Assembly (NCBI RefSeq): GCF_025506355.1 | Contig: NZ_JANZYP010000027.1 | Coordinates: forward strand, 39,133 to 103,132 | Direction: 5' to 3' | Length of the DNA stretch: 64,000 nucleotides | From: Sphaerisporangium corydalis | GTDB taxonomy: Bacteria; Actinomycetota; Actinomycetes; Streptosporangiales; Streptosporangiaceae | In this document: one piece after another, positions 50,174-59,500 of the stretch | Layout of the letters: every line of letters starts with the position of its first letter | Position numbering within the stretch: position 1 is the first letter of the stretch | Program-made: the position numbers and the translations under genes | Notes under the pieces: model-generated | The model's input: the letters and a program-made list of their open reading frames with translations, nothing else | Told to the model about the DNA's origin: nothing | Database searches by the model: none

Positions 50174-51454
50174 GTGACCGAGTACTCGCGACCGCCCACG
50201 CTCGACTCCGTACCGACATTGTTCTGCCTGCCATATGCGGGAGGCGCGGCCAGCGCCTACCGGGCCATCCGTAAGACCCTCGCGGGCGTCGCCGAGGTCG
50301 TGCCGCTCCAGCTCCCCGGCAGGGAGTCCCGCTTCGCCGAACCGCCCCGGGTGTCGGTCACCGAGATCACCGACGAGATCGCCCCGCGCACGCACCGGCC
50401 GTACGCGGTCTACGGCCACAGCATGGGCGCGCGAATCGCGTTCGAGGTGGTCAGGGAGCTGCGCCGCCGCGCGCTGCCCCCGCCGGTCCGCCTGTACGTC
50501 GGCGGGGCGCACCCGCCCGACCGCAAGGTGCCGCTGGCCGCCGCGGTGGACCTTCCCGACGACGCGTTCGTCGACCAGCTCATCCGCCGCGCCGGCGCGG
50601 GAACCGAACTGCGGGACGTGCCGGAGCTGCGCGAGCTGGCCCTGCCCGTGCTGCGGAGCGACTTCGGGTGGATCAAGGGGTACCGGTTCACGCCCGAGCC
50701 GCCGCTGGACGTCCCCGTGGTGGCCTTCGCCGGCCTCGACGACACCGAGGTGCCCCCACCGCTGATGCTCGGATGGGGGCGGCACACCCGGTCCCGCTTC
50801 CACCTGGGCACCGTGCGCGGCGGCCACCTGTTCCTCGCCGACCCGCATGCGGACCTCGCCCGGCTCCTCGCCGCGGACCTGGCCGGGGACGGCGGCCCCG
50901 AGCCGATCGAGGACGACGAGGCCCACCTCTGGCTGACCACCGACGCCGCCGGACCCGCCCAGCCCACCGGGGCCACTCAGCCTGCCGGGATCGCCCGCCG
51001 GTACGGCGCCGGGCGGCCCGAGCTCCGGTGCGCCGCCGCCTGCCACGACGGCCTCACCCTCGCCGCCGTCACCCTGGGGCACGCGGCCGGGGTCGCCATC
51101 GGCCCGCCGGGCGCCCCGGACACGACCGACGACCTCCTCCAGGCCGGCGAACGCGAGCAGATCGAGGGCATGGCCGAGGAGGACCGGCCGTGGCTGGCCC
51201 TGCGCGCCCGCACGGCGAAGCGGGCGCTGGCCGAGGGAACCGGCGTGGACCCGGCCCTGATCGGCTTCCCCGACCTCGCCGCCCCGGGCCCGTGGCGGCC
51301 CCTCACCGGCCGCGACCCCGGCCTCGGCCTTGACCGATGGCGGGTCACCCACCTGTCGCTGCCCACGCCGCGCGGAGAGGTCCTCGCGGCCGTGGCGCTG
51401 CCGTACGACCGGCCGAGGCTGCGTCTCACCAGGCTGACGGAGGCGTCATGCTGA
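50174..51454 (+). CDS. Type II thioesterase fused to degenerate phosphopantetheinyl-transferase-like domain
   Basis: A 426-aa protein. Residues 1-240 are an alpha/beta-hydrolase type II thioesterase: LFCLPYAGGAAS, nucleophile in YGHSMGA (Ser83), GLDD and catalytic His in RGGHLFLA (His218). It should clear blocked carrier proteins. Residues about 290-426 align with Sfp-type phosphopantetheinyl transferases, but the metal-binding GVDVE motif reads GVAIG and the WxxKEAxxK motif reads KRALAEGTG. All the expected acidic metal ligands are therefore lost. A Pro/Ala/Gly linker joins the two. The start is GTG 50174. The next NRPS begins inside its last codons (7-nt overlap). An active transferase must come from elsewhere. 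Confidence 0.87.
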   Translation: MTEYSRPPTLDSVPTLFCLPYAGGAASAYRAIRKTLAGVAEVVPLQLPGRESRFAEPPRVSVTEITDEIAPRTHRPYAVYGHSMGARIAFEVVRELRRRALPPPVRLYVGGAHPPDRKVPLAAAVDLPDDAFVDQLIRRAGAGTELRDVPELRELALPVLRSDFGWIKGYRFTPEPPLDVPVVAFAGLDDTEVPPPLMLGWGRHTRSRFHLGTVRGGHLFLADPHADLARLLAADLAGDGGPEPIEDDEAHLWLTTDAAGPAQPTGATQPAGIARRYGAGRPELRCAAACHDGLTLAAVTLGHAAGVAIGPPGAPDTTDDLLQAGEREQIEGMAEEDRPWLALRARTAKRALAEGTGVDPALIGFPDLAAPGPWRPLTGRDPGLGLDRWRVTHLSLPTPRGEVLAAVALPYDRPRLRLTRLTEASC

Positions 51455-54400
51455 CCGGGGGCACGCGGGTCGCACTCCTGCACGAACTCGTCGCCGGCCA
51501 GGCCGCGCGCACACCCGACGCGACGGCGGTACGCCAGTGGCACCGGCGGCTCACCTACCGGCAGCTCACCGACGCCGCCGCAGCCCTGGCCGCGAAGCTG
51601 TCCCTGGCCGGGGTGGGGCCGGAGACACGGGTCGGCGTCTGCGCCCGGCGGACGCCCGAGCTGCTGGTCTCGATCCTCGGCGTGCTGCGGGCCGGGGGCG
51701 CGTACGTGCCGCTGGACCCGGCTCACCCGGTCGCGCGGCTGGCCGGCGTCATCGAGGACGCGGGCATCCGGCACGTGGTCGCCGACGCGGAGGGCACCGG
51801 CCTGCTGGCGGGCCTCCCTGTCCAAACGTTCCCGCCTCCGTCCGGTCCGGACGCGGGAACGTCCGGCCAGGACGCCGGGGCGGGCGAGGACGGGCAAGCC
51901 CGGCGATCAGGCGAAGACGGCCCAGGCGAGGACAGGCCGGCTCGGCGAGCCGAGGAGAGCGGGCCGGGGGACCCGGCGAGGGCGCCGCACCCGTCCAACG
52001 CGGCCTACGTGCTGTACACCTCGGGCTCCACCGGCCGCCCGAAGGGCGTGGTGGTGAGCCACGCCGCCGCGTCCGCCTTCGTCACGATGGCCGGCGAGTA
52101 CTTCGGCCTCGACGCCGGCTGCCGCAGCATCGGGTTCGCCGCGCTGGGCTTCGACGTGTCCGTCCTGGATGTCTTCGCGCCGCTGGCCAGGGGCGGTTCG
52201 GTCATGTTCGTCCCGGACGATGACCGCGTGGACCCCGCCCGGCTGCAACGCTTCCTGGAGTCGCACGAGGTGAGCTGGGGGACCATCCCGCCCGCCCTGC
52301 TGCCGCTGCTCGACCCGGACCGGCTGCCCGGCCTGCGCGACGTCCTCACCGCGGGCGAACCCGCGGGCCCCGAACAGGTGGCCAGGTGGGCCAGGCCGGG
52401 CCTGCGCCGGTTCCACAACTGGTACGGGCCGACCGAGACCACGGTGTGCGTGGCCGGGACCGAGCTGTCCGGCGAATGGGACCGGCCGCTGCCGATCGGC
52501 GGCGCCCTCCCGGGGAGCACCGCGTACGTCCTGGACGACCGGCTGCGCCCCTGCCCGCCCGGCACGCCCGGCGAGCTGTGCGTCGGCGGCCCGCAGCTCG
52601 CCCGGGGGTACCTCGGACGGCCCGGCCTGTCGGCCGAGCGCTTCGTGCCCGACCCGTTCGGCCCGCCGGGGTCCCGGCTGTATCGGACCGGGGACCGGGT
52701 CGTGGTGGAGCCCGGCGGGCGGATCGGATTCCTCGGGCGGCTGGACCGGCAGGTCAAGGTGCAGGGCCAGCGGGTGGAGGTCGGCGAGGTGGAGGCGGTG
52801 CTCCGCGCCCACCCGAAGGTCCGCCAGGCGGTGGTGGACGTCGGCACCGGTGCATCGGGGCTGCGGCACCTCGTCGCCTACTTGACGCCGCAGGACGCCG
52901 CCGACCCCGCGGCGATCCGTGAGCACTGTCTGGCCCGCCTGCCCGCCTACATGGTGCCCGCCCACGTCGTCGGCCTGCCCGCGCTGCCGCTGACGACGGC
53001 GGGAAAGGTCGACCTGGAGCGCCTGCGCGCCCTGGAGGTTCCAGACTCCGGCGCGCCCCGCCGCGCCCCCCGCACCGCGACCGAACGGCTGGTCGCCGAG
53101 GTGTGGGCGCGGACGTTCGGAGGCGCGGAGCCCGGCCTCGACGACGGATTCATCGCGGCGGGCGGCCACTCGCTGCTCGCCATGCGCCTGGTGTCGGCCC
53201 TCCGTGCCGAGCTGGGCAGGGAGATCCACGTCGAGGACGTGCTGTCCGGCGGGACGGTGGCCGGCATCGCGCGGCGTCTGGAGGCGGCGCCGCCGTCGGG
53301 GTCCCCGCCCGCCACGGCCCCCGCCGAGCTGTCGGCGATCCAGCGGCGCATGTGGTTCGTCGAACGGCTCTCACCCGGCACGCCCGCGCACAACATCGCG
53401 ATGGCGCAGCGGCTCTCCGGCCCGCTCGACACCGGCGCATTACGCGCCGCGCTGTCGGCCCTCGCCCGCCGGCACGAGGTGCTGCGCTGGCGCGTCCCCG
53501 AGACCGGCGGCGTTCCCACGGTCGTCGTCACCCCACCGGGCGAGGTACCACTGCCGGTCGAGGACGTGCCCGGAGACGGCGGCGACCTGCGGGGGCGGTT
53601 GGAGGGGGAGGCGCGGCGGGTGTTCGACCTGGCCGAGGGGCCGTTGTGGCGGGCGCGGCTGTTCCGCCTGGCCCCCGGCGAGCACGTCCTGGCCGTCACC
53701 GCCCACCACATCGTGTTCGACGGGCTGTCGCAGGGGGTCCTGTGGGAGGACCTGGCACGCGCCTACCGGGCGGAGCCGTACGCGCCGCTCGCGACGTCGT
53801 TCGCCGGCTACGTCGCCTGGCTCGCCGCCAGGGAGGACCCCGCGGACCTGGAGTGGTGGGCCGGGTCGCTGGAGGGCGCGCCCACCGTGCTCGAACTGCC
53901 CGGGGACCACCCGCGCCCGGCCGTGCAGACGTTCGAGGGCGCCGCGTCGTTCGCCGAGGTCGGGGCCGGGGTGAGCCAGGAGGTCCGCAGGCTCGCGTCC
54001 AGGCTGGGCGTCACGCCGTACGCCGTGCTGCTCACCGCGTTCGCCCAGGTGCTCAGGCGGCTCACCGGCGCGGACGACGTGATCGTCGGGACGCCGGTCG
54101 CCGACCGCAGGGACCCGGCGTTCGCGCCGCTGGCGGGCTGCTTCGTGCACGTCCTGCCGCTGCGGCTGGCGGTGCGGGACGGGGAGGCGTTCGAGGAGCA
54201 CGTGGCCGGGTGCCAGCGGGCGCTGCTCGGCGCGCTCGCCCACCTGGACGTCCGGCTGGAACGCCTGGTGGACCGGCTCGTCTCCGGCCGCGACCTGTCG
54301 CGCAACCCGCTGATCCAGGTCCAGTTCAACATGTACGACCTGTCCGAGCAGCGGCTCGACCTGCCGGGGGTCACCGCCCGCCCGCTGCGGCCCGGCCTGC

Positions 54401-56502
54401 CCGGGTCGCTGTTCGACCTGACGATGTACGTCGCCGAGCGCGACGGCCGCTACCTCCTGCACGCCGTGCACAACCCCCGGCTGTTCCGAGGCGAGCGTAT
54501 CGAGGCGCTGCTCGCGGGCTACGTCCACCTCCTCGGCGACCTGGTCGCCGACCCCGCCCGCCCGGCCCACCTCGCCCACCTCCGCCCCCCGCCCCAGCGG
54601 GACACCCTCGGGGCGCTTCCCGATGGTTTGGGCGCGTTGCCCGAGTGGCGTGGCGACGGGCTGGTAGAGCGGGTGCTGCGTCAGGCGGCCGGCCGCCCCG
54701 GGCAGGTCGCGGTCGCCGGTGCGGACGCCGCGCTCACCTACGCCGAGCTCGTCGAGATCGCCGGCCGTACCGCTCGCGCCGTCACCGCCGCCGGGATCAC
54801 AACGGGGCAGGCCGTAGCCGTCCTGGCCGCCCGGCACCCTGAGCTCCCCGCGCTGCTGCTCGGCGTGCTGGCGAGCGGCGCGCGGTGGGCCGTCCTGGAC
54901 CCCGAGCTCCCGCCCGCCCGCCTGGCGGCCCAGGCCGAGGCCGTCGGCGCCCGCGCGCTCCTCCGCTGCCCAGGCACCGTCCCCCCGCCCGAATTAGCCT
55001 GGCTCCCCACCCTGACGCCCGAGGAGCCCAGGATCCTCACACTGAGCAACGGCGGGTCGGTGGGCGGTGGCAGGGTGCCGGTCGTGGAGGCGGGGGAGCG
55101 GGGGTATCTGTCGTTCACCTCAGGGACCACCGGGGAACCCAAACCAGTGCGCGCCGGCGAGAAGCCGCTCGCCCGTTTTCTCGACTGGTACCCGCGCGCC
55201 TTCGGCCTCACCTCGCTCGACAGGTTCGCCCTGCTGGCGGGCCTCGCCCACGACCCGCTCCTGCGTGACGTCTTCACGCCGCTGGTGACCGGCGCGGTGC
55301 TGCTGGTCCCCGGGCAGGACGCCATCCGCGACCCGGCCGCCCTCGCGTCCTGGCTGCGCGACGGCGCGGTCACCGTCGCGCACCTCACCCCGCAGCTCGC
55401 CACGCTCGTCGCCACCGCCGGCATCCCGCTCCCCGGCCTGCGCCTGGTCCTGTTCGGCGGGGACCGCCTCACCCCGGCGACCGTGGCCCGCTTCGCCGCG
55501 ATCGCCCCGGCCGCCCGCCTGGTGAACACCTACGGGACGACCGAGACCCCGCAGGTGCAGGCCATGTACGAGATCACCGGCCGGGCGGCGGGCGCCCAGG
55601 GCCCGGTCCCGGTCGGTCACGGGATCGACGGCGCCGAACTGCTCGTGGTGACCCCCGGCGGCGCCCCGGCCGCCGTGGGCGAGCTCGGAGAGGTGGTGAT
55701 CCGCGGTCGCCGGCTGGCCGAGGGCTACCTCGACGAGCGGCTGACCAAGGAGCGGTTCACCGAGGAGGGCGACGGCGGCCCCCGCAGGTACTGGACGCGG
55801 GACCTGGGCCGCTACGACACCGAGGGCCGGGTCGTGCCCGCCGGGAGGAGCGACGGGCAGGTCAAGATCCGCGGCTACCGGGTCGAGCTCGGCGAGATCG
55901 AGAACGTCCTTGCGGCACACCCGGGCGTGCGGGCCGCGGCCGTCGTCACGGCCGGCCACACCGACGACCAGGTGCTGCGCGCGTACGCCGTCCCGGCCTC
56001 GGCGGCGACCATGCCGGGCGAGCTGCGCCGCCACCTGCGCGACCGCCTGCCCGGGTACGCCGTCCCCGCCGACGTGATCATGCTGCAGGCCCTGCCGCTC
56101 ACCCCGAACGGGAAACTCGACCGGGCCAGGCTGCCCGCCCCCTCGCCGCGCCCCGCCCAGGGCCACGACCAGGAGTCCGCCACCACGACCGAGCGTCTCA
56201 TCACGGCGGTGTGGCGCGAGGTGCTCGGCGTGCCACGGGTCTCCGCCGAGGAGAACTTCTTCGACATCGGCGGGCACTCGCTCGCCACCGCACAGGTCCA
56301 GGTCCGCCTGGCCGCCTCGCTCGGACGCGAGGTGCCGATCGTGGACCTCTTCCGCTTCCCGACGGTCCGTTCCCTCGCCGCGCATCTCGACGGCGACCGG
56401 CGGCCCACCGGATCCGAGCGCGCCGCCCGGCGGATCGCCGCGCGCCAGGCACGCACCCCGTCGCGACGGCCCCACCAGGCCAGACAGGAGAACAACGAAT
56501 GA
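51448..56502 (+). CDS. Non-ribosomal peptide synthetase, A-PCP-C-A-PCP
   Basis: This 1,684-aa protein is a loading module plus one elongation module. A1 (about 5-505, TSGSTG near 190) reads D-V-L-G-L-A-W-V-C, matching no code I know. Between its A2 and A3 motifs is an odd insertion of about 55 Gly/Asp/Glu/Arg-rich residues (about 130-185). PCP1 (GGHSL, 571), C (HHIVFDG, 752) and A2 (TSGTTG, 1224) follow, then PCP2 (GGHSL, 1607). A2 carries HDPLLRDVF, with code D-P-R-H-L-G-T-Q-V; its first four letters equal those of fungal Lys2 aminoadipate reductase (DPRH). GGAGG precedes ATG 51448, which lies within the thioesterase gene's end. The PKS gene overlaps its stop (ATGA), so the product passes to the PKS. 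Confidence 0.94.
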   Translation: MLTGGTRVALLHELVAGQAARTPDATAVRQWHRRLTYRQLTDAAAALAAKLSLAGVGPETRVGVCARRTPELLVSILGVLRAGGAYVPLDPAHPVARLAGVIEDAGIRHVVADAEGTGLLAGLPVQTFPPPSGPDAGTSGQDAGAGEDGQARRSGEDGPGEDRPARRAEESGPGDPARAPHPSNAAYVLYTSGSTGRPKGVVVSHAAASAFVTMAGEYFGLDAGCRSIGFAALGFDVSVLDVFAPLARGGSVMFVPDDDRVDPARLQRFLESHEVSWGTIPPALLPLLDPDRLPGLRDVLTAGEPAGPEQVARWARPGLRRFHNWYGPTETTVCVAGTELSGEWDRPLPIGGALPGSTAYVLDDRLRPCPPGTPGELCVGGPQLARGYLGRPGLSAERFVPDPFGPPGSRLYRTGDRVVVEPGGRIGFLGRLDRQVKVQGQRVEVGEVEAVLRAHPKVRQAVVDVGTGASGLRHLVAYLTPQDAADPAAIREHCLARLPAYMVPAHVVGLPALPLTTAGKVDLERLRALEVPDSGAPRRAPRTATERLVAEVWARTFGGAEPGLDDGFIAAGGHSLLAMRLVSALRAELGREIHVEDVLSGGTVAGIARRLEAAPPSGSPPATAPAELSAIQRRMWFVERLSPGTPAHNIAMAQRLSGPLDTGALRAALSALARRHEVLRWRVPETGGVPTVVVTPPGEVPLPVEDVPGDGGDLRGRLEGEARRVFDLAEGPLWRARLFRLAPGEHVLAVTAHHIVFDGLSQGVLWEDLARAYRAEPYAPLATSFAGYVAWLAAREDPADLEWWAGSLEGAPTVLELPGDHPRPAVQTFEGAASFAEVGAGVSQEVRRLASRLGVTPYAVLLTAFAQVLRRLTGADDVIVGTPVADRRDPAFAPLAGCFVHVLPLRLAVRDGEAFEEHVAGCQRALLGALAHLDVRLERLVDRLVSGRDLSRNPLIQVQFNMYDLSEQRLDLPGVTARPLRPGLPGSLFDLTMYVAERDGRYLLHAVHNPRLFRGERIEALLAGYVHLLGDLVADPARPAHLAHLRPPPQRDTLGALPDGLGALPEWRGDGLVERVLRQAAGRPGQVAVAGADAALTYAELVEIAGRTARAVTAAGITTGQAVAVLAARHPELPALLLGVLASGARWAVLDPELPPARLAAQAEAVGARALLRCPGTVPPPELAWLPTLTPEEPRILTLSNGGSVGGGRVPVVEAGERGYLSFTSGTTGEPKPVRAGEKPLARFLDWYPRAFGLTSLDRFALLAGLAHDPLLRDVFTPLVTGAVLLVPGQDAIRDPAALASWLRDGAVTVAHLTPQLATLVATAGIPLPGLRLVLFGGDRLTPATVARFAAIAPAARLVNTYGTTETPQVQAMYEITGRAAGAQGPVPVGHGIDGAELLVVTPGGAPAAVGELGEVVIRGRRLAEGYLDERLTKERFTEEGDGGPRRYWTRDLGRYDTEGRVVPAGRSDGQVKIRGYRVELGEIENVLAAHPGVRAAAVVTAGHTDDQVLRAYAVPASAATMPGELRRHLRDRLPGYAVPADVIMLQALPLTPNGKLDRARLPAPSPRPAQGHDQESATTTERLITAVWREVLGVPRVSAEENFFDIGGHSLATAQVQVRLAASLGREVPIVDLFRFPTVRSLAAHLDGDRRPTGSERAARRIAARQARTPSRRPHQARQENNE

Positions 56503-59500
56503 CCGGCCCCATGGGCATTGACGAGGAGTACCCGGTCGAACCCATCGCGATCATCGGCCTGGCGTGCCGGCTTCCCGGCGCGGGCGACGTCCCGGCGTTC
56601 TGGCGCAACCTCGTGGACGGCGTGGAGTCGGTCAGGTTCTACACCAAGGAGGAGCAGGCGGCGCTGGGCGTGCCCGCTTACCTGCTCGACGACCCCACGT
56701 TCGTGCGCGCGGCCTCCATCGCCGCCGACTACGGCGCCCTGGACGCCCCGTTCTTCGGGATGTCCCCGCGCGAGGCCGAGACCCGCGACCCGCAGCACCG
56801 CATGTTCCTCGAACTGTCGCACTCCGCCCTGGAGGACGCCGGGTACGACCCGGCGCGCTACGCGGGGGAGGTGGGCGTGTACGGGGCCGTCGGCTCCGAC
56901 GAGTACCAGTGGATGTACATCCGCCGCGACAAGAAGGTGCACGCCTCCGTCGGCAACCTCGGCATCTACGTGGGCAACCACCCCGACTACCTGTCCACGC
57001 TGGTCTCCTACAAGCTCGACCTGCGCGGCCCGAGCCTGACGATGCACACCGCCTGCTCGTCCTCCCTGGTCGCGGTGCACGTGGCGAGCGAGGCGCTGCG
57101 GGCCGGGGAGTGCGACATGGTGCTCACCGGTGGCGTGTCGATCGAGATGCCCCCCGAGTGGGGCTACCAGTACCACCAGGACGGCATCTACGCCGCCGAC
57201 GGGCACTGCAGGGCCTTCGACGCCGCGGCCAAGGGGACGGTGTGGGGCGGCGGGGGCGGTGTCGCGGTGCTCAAACGGCTGTCCGACGCGATCGCCGACG
57301 GCGACCACATCCGCGCGATCGTGATCGGCAACGCCATCAACAACGACGGCGCCACCAAGGTGGGGTTCTCCGCGCCGAGCGCGGAGGGGCAGGCCGTCGC
57401 CGTCTCCAACGCGCTCGGCGTGGCCGGCGTCGACCCCCGGACGGTCACCTACGTGGAGGCGCACGGCACCGGGACCTCCCTGGGCGACCCGATCGAGGTG
57501 GCGGCGCTGTCCACCGTGTTCAGTGGGAACACCACGGACGCGGGCTGGTGCGGGATCGGCTCGGTCAAGACCAACATCGGGCACCTCGGCCCGGCCGCCG
57601 GCATCGCCGGGCTGGTCAAGACGGTCCTGGCCCTGGAGCACGGCCTGATCCCGCCGAGCGTCAACTTCGAGCGGCCGAACCCCGCGATCGACTTCGGCAC
57701 CAACCCCTTCTACGTCGTCGGTTCCCCGGTCAAATGGGAGCCGGAGGTCTTCCCGCGCCGCGCGGGCGTCAGCTCGTTCGGCATCGGCGGCACCAACGCC
57801 CACGTCGTCCTGCAGGAGGCGCCGCCCCGCGAACCTCGGCCCAGGGAGCCGCGCCCCGCCCACCTGCTGCGGCTGTCCGCCCGCACCCCGGCCGCGCTCG
57901 CCGCCATGGCCGGCCGCCTGGCCGACCGGCTGTCCGAGCCCGGCCAGGACCTCGACCTGGCGGACGTCGCCTTCACCCTCGGCGTCGGCAGGCGCGAGAT
58001 GAAGCACCGCGCCGTCGTGGTGGCCGCCGGCACCGCCGACGCGGCCGAGGCCCTGCGCGACCCCCGCCGGCTGGTCAAGGGCATCGCCGGGCGGCCGCGC
58101 GTGGCGTGGCTGTTCTCCGGCCAGGGTTCCCAGTACGCGGGAATGGGCGCCGAGCTGTACCGCGCCGAGCGGGTGTTCCGCGAGGCCGTGGACGAGTGCG
58201 CCGAGATCCTGCGCGACGAGATCGGCCTGGACGTCCGCACCCTGCTGATGCCCGGGGGCGACGAGCGCGAGGCCGCCGAGGAGCGGCTGCGCCGCACGGA
58301 GTTCACCCAGCCAGCGCTGTTCACCGTGGAGTACGCGCTCGCGCGCTTCTGGCAGGCGTCCGGCGTGGAGCCGTCCGGCATGATCGGCCACAGCATCGGG
58401 GAGTACGTGGCCGCCACCTGCGCCGGCGTCTTCGCCCTGCCGGACGCGCTGCGCCTGGTCGCGGCCCGTGGCCGGCTCATGCAGAGCATGCCCGCGGGCT
58501 CGATGCTCGCCGTCCGCCTCGACGAGGACGAGCTGCGCGGTCGGCTCCCCGAGGGCCTGTCGGTCGCCACCGTCAACGGCCCCGGGGCCTGCGTGGTCGC
58601 GGGACCGGCCGACCTGGTCGCGGAGTACGCGGCGCGCCTGGAGGGGGCCGGCACCGGGCGCACTCTGCTGCGCACCTCGCACGCCTTCCACTCGGCCATG
58701 ATGGATCCCATTCTCGCGGAGTTCCACGCGCTCGTCGCCGGGGTGGCGCGGCACGCCCCCGCCCTCCCCTTCCTGTCCAACCTCACCGGCACGTGGATCA
58801 CCGCCGAGGAGGCGGCCGACCCCGCGTACTGGACCCGCCACCTTCGGGAGACCGTGCGGTTCGGCGACTGCGTGGCCACCCTGCTCGCCGAGGGGGACTG
58901 GCTGGTGGTGGAGTGCGGCCCCGGACGCCAGCTCGCCGGCCTGGCCAGGACGCACGTGCGTGAGGGCGGCGCGGCGCCGCTGGCGAGCCTGCCCGGCCCG
59001 GCCGACGCGAAGTCCGACCTCCAGGTCATGTGCGCCACCGCCGGCGCGATGTGGACCGCGGGGGTGGGCGTCGGCGCCGAGGCCCTGTCCGCGCCCGGCC
59101 GCCGCGTCCCGCTGCCGGGTTACCCCTACGAGCGCACCCACCACTGGGTGCCCATCCTGCCCGACCCGGAGATGGTCTACCCCGCCCCCGCGCGCACCGG
59201 TTCGCTTCCCGTGGGGGAGTGGTTCAGCGTCCCCGCCTGGCGGCAGGCGCCGATCGCCGTCGCCGGCGCGCCCGCCGTGCCGCGCTGCCTGGCCTTCACG
59301 GGCCCGGCGGCCGGCCCGCTCGTCGAGGCGCTGCGTGCCGGGGGCGGCGAGGTGGTCACGGTGATCCCGGGGGACGCTTACGGGCGGTCGCCGGACGGCT
59401 CGTTCACCGTCCGCCCCGGGTCCCCCGAGGACTACGAGGCGCTGCTCGCCGACACCGGCGTCCCGGAGCGGATCGTCCACGCGTGGGCGCTCGACGACCC

